A stretch of DNA of 64,000 nt from Dietzia massiliensis (GCF_018390595.1 NZ_JAHBAV010000005.1:28447-92446); one strand, 5' to 3'; counted from the stretch's first letter, positions 37,586 through 46,785 are shown. Made by a program: numbers and translations. The notes: generated by a model not told the origin, from the sequence alone.

Positions 37586-39130
37586 TCAGGTGGCGGGCGA
37601 CGCGGCGCCGGCGCTCCACAAAGGGATCGTGAGCCGGAACGTGGTGCCCTCGCCCTCCACCGAGTCGAAGTCGAGGCCGCCGCCGTGCGCGTCGGCGATC
37701 GCCTGCACGATGCTCACCCCCAGGCCGGTCCCGGGGATCGAGCGCTGCTGGGCGGTGCTCGACCGGAAGAACCGGGTGCCGAGGTGTTCCTGTTCGGCCT
37801 CGGGGATGCCGATGCCCGTGTCGGCGACCGTGACGGTGGCGACGTGCTCGTCGACGGCCACTCCGACGGTGACCGATCCGCCCTCGGGCGTGAACTTGAT
37901 CGCGTTGCTGACGAGGTTGGTCACGGCCCGCTCCAGCTGGAGGGCGTCACCGATGACCTCCGCCGGCTCGACCCGCTCGACCAGCGCGAGGCCTGCGCGG
38001 TCGGCCGCGGGCTGCAGCGATTCGGTCACGTTCCCCACCACCTCGCCCAGGCTCAGCCGCTCGTGGGCGATGTCGAGGTTCTGCGCCTCGATGCGGCTGA
38101 GGATCAGTAGGTCCTCGATGAGGCCCCGGAGGCGGTCGGCGTTGCGCTGGACCACCCCGACCAGGCGGTGTTGCGCGCTGGTCAGCTCCCCGCCGTCGCC
38201 GTCGCAGAGCATCTCCGTGTAGCCCACGATCGACGCGAGCGGGGTGCGCAGCTCGTGACTGACCGTGGAGACGAAGGCGTCTTTCTGCCGGTCCAACTCC
38301 TCGAGCCTGCTGAGCTGCTCCTCGCGCCCGGCCTCATAAGCGTCCCGCGTGTCGAGCAGGGTGTTGAAGGCCTCGGCCAGGGCGCGTACCTCGGCCGGCC
38401 CGTCGTCGGTGCGCGCCCGGGTGCCCCGGCCGCCCACCGTGTCGAGTCGGGCCACGGCGGCCAGCTCCTCGATGGGGTCGACGATCTCCTCGGCTGTCCG
38501 ACGGGTCCCGCGGACGATGGTGAGGGCGGCGCCGAGGACCATCACGAAGGCCGCCACCGACCCGCCGACCAGCACCCAGGTCCGCAGGGTGCGCATCCGG
38601 ACGCGCTCGTCGCTGGCGAGGGTGTGGATCGAGTCCGCTGCCGCGATCATCTCGGAGAAGTCGGCCAGCGCGCTGACGAACCGCGCGCGGCCGGTCGGAT
38701 CGTCGGTGGCCGGGTACCCCTCCGCCATCCCCACGATCGAGTCGGCGTACGACCACCAGCTCGCGGACGAGGCGGTCAGCCTGGCCAGGGCGGGGGCGAA
38801 CTCGGCGTCGTCGCCGACCAGCCGGTCCAACTCGGCGAGCGCCTCGTCGGAATCGGCTTTGAGCGCCCGCAGTCTGTCCTCCGCTCCCGGCACGTCGTAG
38901 ACGCGATCCATCCGCAGGTCGGACTGGGCCCACCGCATATCGATCACCAGTCGGCTCGTGGTGTCGACGACCGGCGTGTAGACGGTGCTGGTGCGCTGCG
39001 AGAGCTGGTACTGGAGGAGCAGCATCAGCGGCCCCAGCAGCGCCACCACCACGACGAGGATCAGCATCTGGCGGCTCTTGTCGCGCAGGATCCGCGAGAC
39101 CTCGGGTGCCTGCTTGTCGCGTGGGGTCAT
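37586..39130 (-). CDS. Sensor histidine kinase
   Basis: Two-component kinase of 514 residues. TM1 is about residues 21-41 and TM2 about 184-206, framing an extracytoplasmic helical sensor domain of about 140 residues (four-helix type, no PAS motif). A HAMP-like linker follows, then HisKA with SHELRTPLASIVGYTE (H292), N box NLVSNAIKFTPEGG, DTGIGIP, and GTGLGVSI. All catalytic boxes are intact. The ATG at 39130 overlaps the glycosyltransferase stop. Last gene of a four-gene operon that starts with a receiver-only protein, its obvious partner. Signal unknown. Confidence 0.88.
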   Translation of the reverse strand: MTPRDKQAPEVSRILRDKSRQMLILVVVVALLGPLMLLLQYQLSQRTSTVYTPVVDTTSRLVIDMRWAQSDLRMDRVYDVPGAEDRLRALKADSDEALAELDRLVGDDAEFAPALARLTASSASWWSYADSIVGMAEGYPATDDPTGRARFVSALADFSEMIAAADSIHTLASDERVRMRTLRTWVLVGGSVAAFVMVLGAALTIVRGTRRTAEEIVDPIEELAAVARLDTVGGRGTRARTDDGPAEVRALAEAFNTLLDTRDAYEAGREEQLSRLEELDRQKDAFVSTVSHELRTPLASIVGYTEMLCDGDGGELTSAQHRLVGVVQRNADRLRGLIEDLLILSRIEAQNLDIAHERLSLGEVVGNVTESLQPAADRAGLALVERVEPAEVIGDALQLERAVTNLVSNAIKFTPEGGSVTVGVAVDEHVATVTVADTGIGIPEAEQEHLGTRFFRSSTAQQRSIPGTGLGVSIVQAIADAHGGGLDFDSVEGEGTTFRLTIPLWSAGAASPAT

Positions 39131-40569
39131 GACGTGACCTCTGTGGTGAAGCCGCGGCGCGTCATGACGCCCCAGTGCTGCTCGGTCCCGCGGAGCGCCT
39201 GCCACCAGCCGTGCAGTCGCCACACCACGTGGAGCTGGCGGTAGCCGATGTTCTCGAGGACGGCCGAGCTGATGAGCGAGAGCAGACTCCCGAAACGGTA
39301 GTAGCGCGAGAAGTACACCTCGTCGACGGCGGCGGCCGCCAACGCCACGACGATCGCGTACCCGTAGGCGACCGCCAGGAACAGCCAGAACGTGGTGGGG
39401 TTGACCAGGTCGAGCGCGAATCCGAGGACCATGAGGACCAGGCCGACGGCCTCGATGAGTGGGGCGAACAGTTCGAAGGCCCAGTAGTAGGGCACGGCCA
39501 GGACCCCGGCCCGCCCGTAGCGGGGGTTGCCGAACATGACGCGGTGTTTGACGAGGGTCTCCCACAGTCCCCGGTGCCAGCGGGCGCGCTGCTTACGAAG
39601 GACCGGCAGCGTTTCCGGCACCTCGGTCCAGCACACAGGCTCGGGGACGAAGGTGACGCTGTACTCCTGGTCGCGTTCCCGCAACAGGCGGTGGATGCGC
39701 ATGACCAGTTCGAAGTCCTCTCCGATGGAATCGGGGTCGAGGCCACCGACCTCCACCAGCAGATCACGGCGGAAGCAGCCGAAAGCCCCGGAGATGAGGA
39801 TGAGGGCGCGGAGCTTGGACCATCCGGAGCGGCCGAGGAAAAACGAGCGCAGGTACTCGAGCGCCTGGATCTGGGCGAGGATGTTGCGGGACATCCGGAC
39901 GTCGATGATCTGTCCGGAGCGGATGGTGCACCCGTTGACGACCCGGACGACGCCGCCGGTAGCGGCCGTGCGGAGCGGGTCGTCGGCGAAGGGTTCGGTG
40001 ACGACGAGCAGGGCGTCGGGGTCGAGCAGGGAGTCACCGTCGACGCAGATGATGAGGTCCTCGACGGAGGCGTTGATGCCGACGTTGATCGAGTCGGAGC
40101 GGCCGGAGTTGGCTTTGTCGATGACCGTGAGGCGGGTGTAGCCGTCGCGGGGGACGTAGATGCCGCGGGGGGTCTGCCGGGTGGGGATCTCGTAGGGCAC
40201 CTCGCGGTCGGCGCGGACCAGGTCGAACGCCTCGATGAGGACGCGGAGGGTGTCGTCGGACGACCCGTCGTTGACGACGATGACCTCGTGGCGGTGGTAT
40301 CGGAGGCCGAGGAGGGACCTGGCGGCCTCGACGACGCCGGCCTCCTCGTTGTAGGCGGGGACGACGACCGAGACCCCCGGCGCAGTGTGGCTGCCGAGCC
40401 GTTCGACACGACCGGAGTGACGACGACGACGACGCGTGCCGCGGAAGTCGACGGCCGCGGCGATCACGAGCACCAGGTACGAGGAGTTGATGAGCAGGAA
40501 ATAAACGAGGATGGGCCAGGCGATCACGTCGAGCAGCGTCGCGATCACCACGCGGAGGGTCTCGATCAC
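39127..40569 (-). CDS. Processive family-2 glycosyltransferase (polysaccharide synthase type)
   Basis: Membrane GT2 of 480 residues. A TM segment lies at about 12-40, the catalytic domain at 65-335, and several TM segments at 355-410 and 425-445. Catalytic signatures are DGSSDD (101-106), VDGDS with DxD (177-179), GED (283-285) and QRARWHRG (327-334), the QxxRW of processive synthases such as cellulose, hyaluronan and chitin synthases. No PilZ domain is visible. The GTG start overlaps the stop of the HEAT-repeat gene. The polymer is unknown. It is bracketed by two-component genes, suggesting signal-controlled exopolysaccharide synthesis. Confidence 0.87.
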   Translation of the reverse strand: MIETLRVVIATLLDVIAWPILVYFLLINSSYLVLVIAAAVDFRGTRRRRRHSGRVERLGSHTAPGVSVVVPAYNEEAGVVEAARSLLGLRYHRHEVIVVNDGSSDDTLRVLIEAFDLVRADREVPYEIPTRQTPRGIYVPRDGYTRLTVIDKANSGRSDSINVGINASVEDLIICVDGDSLLDPDALLVVTEPFADDPLRTAATGGVVRVVNGCTIRSGQIIDVRMSRNILAQIQALEYLRSFFLGRSGWSKLRALILISGAFGCFRRDLLVEVGGLDPDSIGEDFELVMRIHRLLRERDQEYSVTFVPEPVCWTEVPETLPVLRKQRARWHRGLWETLVKHRVMFGNPRYGRAGVLAVPYYWAFELFAPLIEAVGLVLMVLGFALDLVNPTTFWLFLAVAYGYAIVVALAAAAVDEVYFSRYYRFGSLLSLISSAVLENIGYRQLHVVWRLHGWWQALRGTEQHWGVMTRRGFTTEVTS

Positions 40570-41818
40570 GGGGTGGGCTCCTCGTCCTGCGGGGCTCGCG
40601 CCGGGGCGGGCTCGGCGGCCCGCCGCGCGGCTGTGGCCATCTCGTAGAGGTCCGGCCGGCGGTCGCGGATGCCGAGGGCGGTGACGGCGCCGAGCGAGGC
40701 GAGGGCCGCGAGGTCGGCGGGTGACGTGGCCGCGGTGTCGCGGACGGAGATCTCCGGCGGGATCACGCCCTGCTGCAGGGTCTCGACGAGGACGTCCCGG
40801 CCGGTCCGGCCGAGGGAGGCCAGCGCTCCGGCGGCCACATCGGCCAGGCGGCGGTCGCGGTCAGCACCGAGCGCAGGAGCGGGACGCCGGCCGGGGCACC
40901 GAGTTCTCCGAGGGCCGTGGCGGCGGCCAGGCGGACGGCCGCCGGTTCGCGCGGCGCCAGTGCGCGGCCGAGGTCGTCGATGACGCGGCCGTCGCCGATC
41001 ACCCCGAGCGTGCGCGCGGCCGCGGCGCGGACCCGCTCGTCCCGGTCGGTGCGGAACAGTTGGAGGACCCTGGGCAGCAGCGAGGCCATGCCCCCGCGCG
41101 AGGCGACGGTGGCGGCGACGTACCGTACGCCGGGGTCCGGGTCGTCGAGCCCTCGCCGGACCGCCTCGCGGACGTCGTCGCCCATGGCGAGCAGCGCGTC
41201 AGCGGCGACGTAGGCGGGGACGCCGGACACTCCCTTGACCTCGCGGACCGAGCGGAGCACCGCGTCGGCGTAGGTGGCGTCGCCGAGGACCCCGAGGGCG
41301 CGGACCGCGGTCGAGCGCACGGCCCGGTCGCGGTCGGAGATCATGCCGGCCAGGACGGGGGAGTACTCGGTGCGCCGGGTGGCGCCGAGGACCTGGGCGG
41401 AGCGGGCGCGGGTGGTGGCGGACCACGAACGGACGCCGCGGAGGGCGCCCTGGACGGTGCCGTGCCGGTCGAGGATGTCGACCAGCGCGGTGGCGGCCCC
41501 GCCGCGCACCTTGCCGAGCAGGTCGAGGACGGCCCGATCGACGACCCGCTCGCGGTACCTGCCGAGTTTCCCGGGCGCCTCGCCCACGGGCTCCTCGTCG
41601 GCGGCGAGCGCCAGTAGACGCGGGCGGAGCGGCTCGAGGATGCGCTCGATACGGCGACCGCGGCTGACCCGGGCGACGTGCGCCCAGATCATCACCACGA
41701 CGAGTACGCCGATCGCGGCGATGAGGATCCACAGGGAGGCGGTGAGGACTCCGGAGGCGATCTCCGGCGCGAGGTCGTCGAGCAGGGAGGGCGAGGGGTC
41801 GTCGTAGGAGGGCAGCAC
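40566..41818 (-). pseudogene. Membrane-anchored HEAT-repeat protein, frameshifted near 40861
   Basis: Starting from GTG 41818, the protein has a TM helix at about residues 27-45 (ASLWILIAAIGVLVVVMIW) and a series of HEAT-type helical repeats, for example VRSTAVRALGVLGDATYADA, VRYVAATVASRGGMASLLPR and VRAAAARTLGVIGDGRVIDD. The frame is lost near 40861: as given it ends at 40763 with a Trp/Pro-rich non-native tail. If one base is restored (CTGAC to CTGGAC on the minus strand) it continues as RDRRLADVAAGALASLGRTG to the stop at 40566, which overlaps the glycosyltransferase start. Full length would be about 417 residues. Either a mutation or a sequencing error. Probable scaffold. Confidence 0.7.
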
Positions 41819-41836
41819 GGCGAGGGTCCCGCGGGG

Positions 41837-42214
41837 CTAGCGGCCGAGCAGCGCGTCGACCCGGCGGAGCAGCTCCCGCGGACTGAACGGCTTGATCACG
41901 TAGTCGTCGGCGCCGGCGGCGAACCCCGCGTCGACCTCGGCGTCGCGGGCCCGGGCGGTGAGCAGCAGGGCGCGGCAGTCGGCGGGGCCCTCCCCGTCAC
42001 GCAGCCGGCGCAGGACGTCGAGTCCGGAGAGCCCGGGCATCATGACGTCGAGGATCGCCAACGCCGGCTCGAAGCTCGTGATCGCCTCCAGGGCCTCGAC
42101 CCCGTCCCGGGCCGCGCGCACCTCATAGCCCGCGTTGGAGAGTTTGAAGGCGACCAGCTCGCGGATGTCCTCGTCGTCGTCGGCGATCACTACCCGCGGT
42201 CCTGCGCCACTCAT
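41837..42214 (-). CDS. Single-domain response regulator (receiver only)
   Basis: CheY-like receiver of 125 residues with no output domain. The acid pair D12/D13, phosphoacceptor D56 in LDVMMPG, T86 and K108 (IKPF) are all present, so it should be phosphorylated. GAGGG precedes the ATG at 42214. It is the first gene of the operon with a HEAT-repeat protein, a GT2 synthase and a histidine kinase. With no DNA-binding domain it must act by protein contact, perhaps on the HEAT protein or synthase; that is inference. Confidence 0.88.
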   Translation of the reverse strand: MSGAGPRVVIADDDEDIRELVAFKLSNAGYEVRAARDGVEALEAITSFEPALAILDVMMPGLSGLDVLRRLRDGEGPADCRALLLTARARDAEVDAGFAAGADDYVIKPFSPRELLRRVDALLGR

Positions 42215-42230
42215 CTGCCACCCTCGTTCG

Positions 42231-42244
42231 TCGACGATCGTCGA
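42231..42244. promoter_or_regulatory. Palindrome in promoter region of the receiver/GT2 operon
   Basis: TCGACGATCGTCGA is a perfect 14-base palindrome, 16 bp upstream of the receiver gene. On the minus strand TATAAA (42251-42256) lies just upstream and could be the -10. It is a candidate operator for an unidentified regulator or a 5' UTR hairpin. Confidence 0.45.
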
Positions 42245-42277
42245 GTCGACTTTATAGGCAGATGTGAACGCGGGTAG

Positions 42278-43084
42278 TCACTCTCCCCGGAACTCGGGCC
42301 TGCGCTTCTCCGCGAAGGCCCGCGGGCCCTCCTTTGCGTCGGCGGAGGCGAACACGCGCCCGCCCACCTCGGCGTCGACCGTGAAGGCCTCCTCCTCGTG
42401 CATGCCCTCGGTTCGACGGATCGTCTCGATCATCCCCTGGACGGCGAGTGGGCCGTTGGCGGCGATGGCCTCGGCGATCTCCAGCGCCTTGTCCAGGGCG
42501 GAGCCGTCGTCGACCACGTGGCCGATGAGGCCGAAGCGCTCGGCCTCCTCGGCGGACAGGTGACGGCCGGTCATGAGGACCTCCATCGCCACGGTGTACG
42601 GGATCTGGCGGACCAGGCGCACCGCGGAGCCGCCCAGGGGGTACAGGCCCCAGCGCGCCTCGGAGACACCGAACTTCGCCGACCGGCCGGCCACGCGGAT
42701 GTCGGTGCCCTGGAGGATCTCGGTGCCGCCGGCGATGGCGGGGCCCTCGACCGCGGCGATGAGCGGCTTGCTCAACCGGCGCCCCTTGAGCAGGGCGGGC
42801 AGCCTGGTGAGGTCCCAGCCGCCGCCCGCGAACTTGTCGCCCGGGGCGTCGTTGTTCATCGCCTTGAGGTCCGCGCCCGCGCAGAAGTAGCCGCCCGCGC
42901 CGGTGAGGATGCACGCCCGGATGTCCGGGTCGGAGTCCACGAGGTCCCAGGCGGCCTCCATGCCACGCATCATCGGGCCCGACAGGGCGTTACGCGCCTC
43001 GGGACGGTTCGTGGTGACGATCAGGACATGCCCACGCCGCTCCGTGAGCAGGTGCTGGTCCTCCGGGGTGATGGTCGTGGTCAT
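42278..43084 (-). CDS. echA19: EchA19-like enoyl-CoA hydratase
   Basis: Crotonase of 268 residues. EchA19 hydrates the unsaturated steroid side-chain CoA ester. CAGADLKAM forms the oxyanion hole, and both catalytic glutamates appear to be present, in [11 protein letters not shown] and [10 protein letters not shown]. The start is the ATG at 43084. It is divergent from fadD19, as in Rv3516/Rv3515c, across an 81-bp region with a KstR-type site. Unlike the two other crotonases in the window, the active site looks fully hydratase-like. Confidence 0.88.
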   Translation of the reverse strand: MTTTITPEDQHLLTERRGHVLIVTTNRPEARNALSGPMMRGMEAAWDLVDSDPDIRACILTGAGGYFCAGADLKAMNNDAPGDKFAGGGWDLTRLPALLKGRRLSKPLIAAVEGPAIAGGTEILQGTDIRVAGRSAKFGVSEARWGLYPLGGSAVRLVRQIPYTVAMEVLMTGRHLSAEEAERFGLIGHVVDDGSALDKALEIAEAIAANGPLAVQGMIETIRRTEGMHEEEAFTVDAEVGGRVFASADAKEGPRAFAEKRRPEFRGE

Positions 43085-43141
43085 GGGGCCTCCTGCGGGA
43101 TCTTTTCAGGACGCGATCGAATGTAACCCACACCACGCGGG

Positions 43142-43155
43142 CGGAACAGGTTCTA
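43142..43155. promoter_or_regulatory. KstR-type operator, one mismatch
   Basis: CGGAACAGGTTCTA departs from TnnAACnnGTTnnA only at the first base. TACTTT (43154-43159) ends six bases before the fadD19 ATG, so fadD19 may be leaderless. It would also serve divergent echA19. Confidence 0.72.
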
Positions 43156-43165
43156 CTTTAGGGCC

Positions 43166-44803
43166 ATGGCGTACACCATCGGGGATCTCGTAGAGCACAG
43201 CGTGGACCGCGTACCGGACAGGCTCGTCCTCGTCCAGGGAGAGCGGTCCTTCACGTTCAGGGAGCTGGAGGAGCGGGCCAACCGGCTCGCGCACCACCTT
43301 CAGTCCGTGGGCGTGGGACCGGACGACAAGGTCGCGGTCTACAGTCGGAACACCATCGAGGCCGTGGAGGCCATGGTGGCGATCTTCAAGATCCGCGCCG
43401 TCATGGTCAACGTCAACTTCCGCTACGTGTCCGCGGAGCTCGAGTACCTGCTCGACAACTCCGACGCCGTGGCGGTGATCCACGAGCGGCGGTACTCGGA
43501 CGTCCTCGAGCAGACCCTCCCCCGGACGCCGGGCGTGCGGCACTGTCTGGTCGTCGAGGACGGCACCGACGGGCCCGACCCGGCCGCTCCCGAGGGCGTC
43601 ACGGTCGCGCACTACGACGAGGCGCTGGCGGCGCAGTCGCCCGAGCGCGACTTCGGTGAGCGGTCGAACGACGACATCTACATGCTCTACACCGGCGGCA
43701 CCACGGGTTCGCCCAAGGGCGTGATGTGGCGCCAGGAGGACGTCTTCATGGTCCTCGGCGGCGGCATCGACTTCCTCACCGGCGAACGCGTGGCCGACGA
43801 GTGGGAGCTCGCGAACAAGGCGGTCGAGGGCGGCGTGCTCGTCCGGGGCGCGCTGCCGCCGCTCATCCACGGCGGCGCGCAGTGGGCGATCCTCATGGCG
43901 CTGTTCGCCGGGCACACCAACGTGCTCATCCCGGAGTTCGACCCCGAGGCGGTCTGGCAGGCCGTGACGGACCACAAGATCAACCTCATGTTCATCACGG
44001 GCGACGCCATGGCGCGGCCGATGATCGAGGCGTGGGACCCGGAGAAGTACGACGCGTCGTCGCTGTTCTACCTCGGCTCCTCGGCGGCCCTGTTCTCACC
44101 GTCCGTCAAGGACCAGTTCGTGGACGCCTTCCCCAACGCGATGATCTCGGACTCGATCGGCTCCTCGGAGACCGGGTTCTCGGGCATCGCGCTGGCGGAG
44201 AAGGGCAAGACCCACACCGGCGGGCCGCGGGTGAAGATCGACGGCGAGACCACCGTCCTCGACGCCGACGGCAACGAGGTCGAGCCCGGCTCGGACGTCA
44301 TCGGCAAGGTGGCTCGCACCGGCCACATCCCGCTGGGCTACTACAAAGACGAGGCCAAGACCGCCGAGACGTTCAAGACGTTCAACGGCAGGCGCTACGC
44401 CATCCCCGGGGACGACGCCCGCGTGGAGGCCGACGGCGCCGTCACGATGCTCGGCCGGGGTTCAGTGTCCATCAACACCGGCGGCGAGAAGGTGCACCCG
44501 GAGGAGGTCGAGGCCGCGCTCAAGACGCATCCCGACGTCTTCGACGCCCTGGTGATCGGCGTCCCCGATGAGCGGATGGGTCACAAGGTCGCCGCGGTGC
44601 TGCACACCCGCGACGGGAAGTGCCCGCCGATCGAGGAACTCAACGCCTGCGCGCGCAAGGAGATCGCCCGGTACAAGTGCCCGCGCGCGCTGTGGGTCGA
44701 GCCGTCGGTCAAGCGCAATCCCGCCGGCAAACCCGACTACCGCTGGGCCGCGGAGATCGCCGCGTCCCGTCCCGCCGACGACAGCCAGGAGATCAGCAAG
44801 TGA
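43166..44803 (+). CDS. fadD19: FadD19-like steroid side-chain acyl-CoA ligase
   Basis: ANL ligase of 545 residues (FadD19 is 548) with P-loop MLYTGGTTGSPKGVMWRQED, ITGDAMARPMIEAWD, GSSETGFSGIAL, GRGSVSINTGGEKVHPEEVE and C-terminal RNPAGKPDYRW. These match FadD19 closely. FadD19 activates C27/C24-branched sterol acids. Start ATG 43166 without a ribosome-binding site. The stop overlaps the next gene (GTGA), a nitronate-monooxygenase-family protein. Divergent from echA19, as in mycobacteria. Confidence 0.92.
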   Translation: MAYTIGDLVEHSVDRVPDRLVLVQGERSFTFRELEERANRLAHHLQSVGVGPDDKVAVYSRNTIEAVEAMVAIFKIRAVMVNVNFRYVSAELEYLLDNSDAVAVIHERRYSDVLEQTLPRTPGVRHCLVVEDGTDGPDPAAPEGVTVAHYDEALAAQSPERDFGERSNDDIYMLYTGGTTGSPKGVMWRQEDVFMVLGGGIDFLTGERVADEWELANKAVEGGVLVRGALPPLIHGGAQWAILMALFAGHTNVLIPEFDPEAVWQAVTDHKINLMFITGDAMARPMIEAWDPEKYDASSLFYLGSSAALFSPSVKDQFVDAFPNAMISDSIGSSETGFSGIALAEKGKTHTGGPRVKIDGETTVLDADGNEVEPGSDVIGKVARTGHIPLGYYKDEAKTAETFKTFNGRRYAIPGDDARVEADGAVTMLGRGSVSINTGGEKVHPEEVEAALKTHPDVFDALVIGVPDERMGHKVAAVLHTRDGKCPPIEELNACARKEIARYKCPRALWVEPSVKRNPAGKPDYRWAAEIAASRPADDSQEISK

Positions 44804-45912
44804 GCATTCGTACCTCTCTCACCGAGGAGTTCGGGATCGAGTACCCGATCTTCGCGTTCACCCCGTCCAAGGCGGTCGCGGCCGCCGTGACCCGCGCCGG
44901 TGGGATGGGGGTGCTGGGCTGCGTGCGGTACAACGACGCCGCGGAGCTCGACGAGGTCCTGACCTGGATGGACTCCAACACCGACGGCAAGCCGTACGGC
45001 GTCGATATCGTCATGCCCAACAAGGTGCCCACCGAGGGCAGCCCCTCCGACATCGCCGCGATGATCCCGGAGGAGCACAAGTCCTTCGTCAACCGGGTCC
45101 TCGACGACCTCGGGGTGCCGCCGCTGGGTGACGACGCCGCGAAGAACGCGGGCGTCCTCGGCTGGCTCCACTCGGTCGCGCAGTCGCACGTCGAGATGTC
45201 CCTCAAGCACCGGCCGGTGCTGGTGGCCAACGCTCTCGGGTCCCCGCCGAAGCACATCATCGATCTCGCCCACGAGAACGGCCTCAAGGTCGCCGCGCTG
45301 GCCGGCGCCACCAAGCACGCCCTGGCCCACGTCGAGAACGGGGTCGACATCGTCATCGCCCAGGGCGGCGAGGCCGGCGGCCACACCGGCGAGGTCGCGA
45401 CGATGGTGCTCGTGCCCGAGATCGTCCGCGCGCTCGACGGTCGGGCGCCCGTCCTGGCCGCCGGCGGGATCGGTGACGGCACGCAGGTCGCGGCTGTCGT
45501 CGGTATGGGTGCCCAGGGCGCCTGGATGGGGTCTCGCTGGCTCACCGCCTCCGAGTACGCGGAGGACGGCGGGTCAAAGGCGATGCAGAAGGCGCTGGTC
45601 GCGGCGACCAGCCGGGACACCGTCCGCACCCGCATCTACTCCGGGAAGCCCGCCCGCCTGCTCAAGAGCAAGTGGACCGAGGCGTGGGCGGCGGCCGACG
45701 CCCCGGAGCCGCTGCCCATGCCGCTGCAGAACCTGCTCGTCGCCGAGGCGCACCAGCGGATCTCCGAGGCTCAGGACCCCGAGGTCGTGGCCATGCCGGC
45801 CGGGCAGATCATCGGCTCGCTCGACGGTGTGGTCCCGGTCGTCGAGACCATGAAGCAGATCGTGGCCGAATACGAGGCGGCCGTCGAGCGCCTGCGCGGC
45901 ACGCTCGCCTGA
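44800..45912 (+). CDS. Nitronate monooxygenase family flavoprotein
   Basis: FMN TIM-barrel protein of 370 residues: EFGIEYPIFAFTPSKAVAAA, the IAQGGEAGGHTGEVATM segment, LAAGGIGDGTQVAAVVGMGA and GAWMGSRWLTASEYA. It shares the fold with IpdC but differs in sequence and start region. The GTG at 44800 overlaps the fadD19 stop. Expected to be co-regulated by the KstR-type site at 43142. Function unknown: it could be a flavin-dependent reductase of an unsaturated sterol thioester, as proposed for IpdC, or a true nitronate oxidase. A long palindrome follows the stop. Confidence 0.82.
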   Translation: MSIRTSLTEEFGIEYPIFAFTPSKAVAAAVTRAGGMGVLGCVRYNDAAELDEVLTWMDSNTDGKPYGVDIVMPNKVPTEGSPSDIAAMIPEEHKSFVNRVLDDLGVPPLGDDAAKNAGVLGWLHSVAQSHVEMSLKHRPVLVANALGSPPKHIIDLAHENGLKVAALAGATKHALAHVENGVDIVIAQGGEAGGHTGEVATMVLVPEIVRALDGRAPVLAAGGIGDGTQVAAVVGMGAQGAWMGSRWLTASEYAEDGGSKAMQKALVAATSRDTVRTRIYSGKPARLLKSKWTEAWAAADAPEPLPMPLQNLLVAEAHQRISEAQDPEVVAMPAGQIIGSLDGVVPVVETMKQIVAEYEAAVERLRGTLA

Positions 45913-45924
45913 CCCACCCACCGA

Positions 45925-45994
45925 AATCCGCTACTCCGAATCCGGATCCGCTACCTCTCTGGGAGTAGCGAATCCGGATCCGGAGTAGCGGATT
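45925..45994. terminator. Long imperfect palindrome between convergent genes
   Basis: Two 30-base arms (45925-45954 and 45965-45994) pair at 28 positions over a ten-base loop. Each arm contains the inner palindrome ATCCGGAT and copies of a GTAGCGrAT-like unit in both directions. It lies 12 bp after the flavoprotein stop and 31 bp before the hemolysin-III gene stop, so it probably ends both transcripts. It is longer than other hairpins here. Confidence 0.6.
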
Positions 45995-46025
45995 CCGCGT
46001 TGAGGCGCCTGAGGCCGGGGAACCG

Positions 46026-46763
46026 TCAGCTGCCCAGGACGAACAGCAGCATCGCGGCCCAGTGGCACGCGAACGCGACCGCGGTGCAGGCGTGGAAGAT
46101 CTCGTGGAAACCGAAAACGCCGGGGGACGGGTTCGGGCGCTTGAGTCCGTAGACCACCGCGCCGCCGGTGTAGGCGAGACCGCCGACGAGGACCAGGATG
46201 ACGGCGGCGAGGTTGGCCTCGATGAGGTCGCCGGCGAACCACACGGCGGTCCAGCCCAGGACGATGTACAGCACCACGTACAGCCATCTCGGCGCGGAGA
46301 GCCAGAACAGCCGGAAGACGATCCCCAGCAGCGCCCCCGCCCACACGATCGACAGCAGGATCGTGCTGGCCGACGCCTCGAGCGCCGCGACCGTCATCGG
46401 TGTGTAGGTCCCGGCGATGAGCAGGAAGATGTTGGAGTGGTCCAGGCGTCGCAGCAGCCCGGACGCCTTCGGACCCCAGTTCCACCGGTGGTAGAGCGCC
46501 GAGATGCCGAACAGCAGGGTCGAGGTGGCCAGGAACACCGCGCACGCCCAGGTCAGAGCGGTGCCCTCCGCCAGGACCGTGAGCACCACACCCAGCGCGA
46601 TCGCCACCGGGAGGGTGCCGGCGTGGATCCACCCGCGCAGCAGCGGCTTGGGCGGGACCGCGGCGGGGACGCCGAAGTCGTCGTCGGGTGCGACGGCGGC
46701 GGGGTCGGGCTGGTCGGCGGTGCCGGCGGCGGTGCGCGGGTCGGTGTTCAGGGCGGGGTCCAC
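46026..46763 (-). CDS. Hemolysin III / PAQR family membrane protein
   Basis: Integral membrane protein of 245 residues with seven predicted TM helices. Family motifs are SALYHRWNW (Ser and first His), LDHSNIFLLIAGTYTPM, and FGFHEIFHACTAVAFACHW with the His residues that bind zinc in PAQR proteins. Such proteins are hydrolase-like, with unknown roles in bacteria; haemolysis is not implied. I chose GTG 46763, the first plausible start, which leaves a hydrophilic Ala/Pro/Asp-rich tail of about 45 residues before TM1. No operator of the steroid regulators is adjacent. Confidence 0.85.
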   Translation of the reverse strand: MDPALNTDPRTAAGTADQPDPAAVAPDDDFGVPAAVPPKPLLRGWIHAGTLPVAIALGVVLTVLAEGTALTWACAVFLATSTLLFGISALYHRWNWGPKASGLLRRLDHSNIFLLIAGTYTPMTVAALEASASTILLSIVWAGALLGIVFRLFWLSAPRWLYVVLYIVLGWTAVWFAGDLIEANLAAVILVLVGGLAYTGGAVVYGLKRPNPSPGVFGFHEIFHACTAVAFACHWAAMLLFVLGS

Positions 46764-46785
46764 GTCATGAAACCTACCGAGGTCG

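Noticed and set aside
37586..39565. Long form of the histidine kinase starting inside the glycosyltransferase
   Set aside because: The extra N-terminal residues are Arg/Pro-rich shadow. The ATG at 39130 overlaps the previous stop and starts just before TM1.
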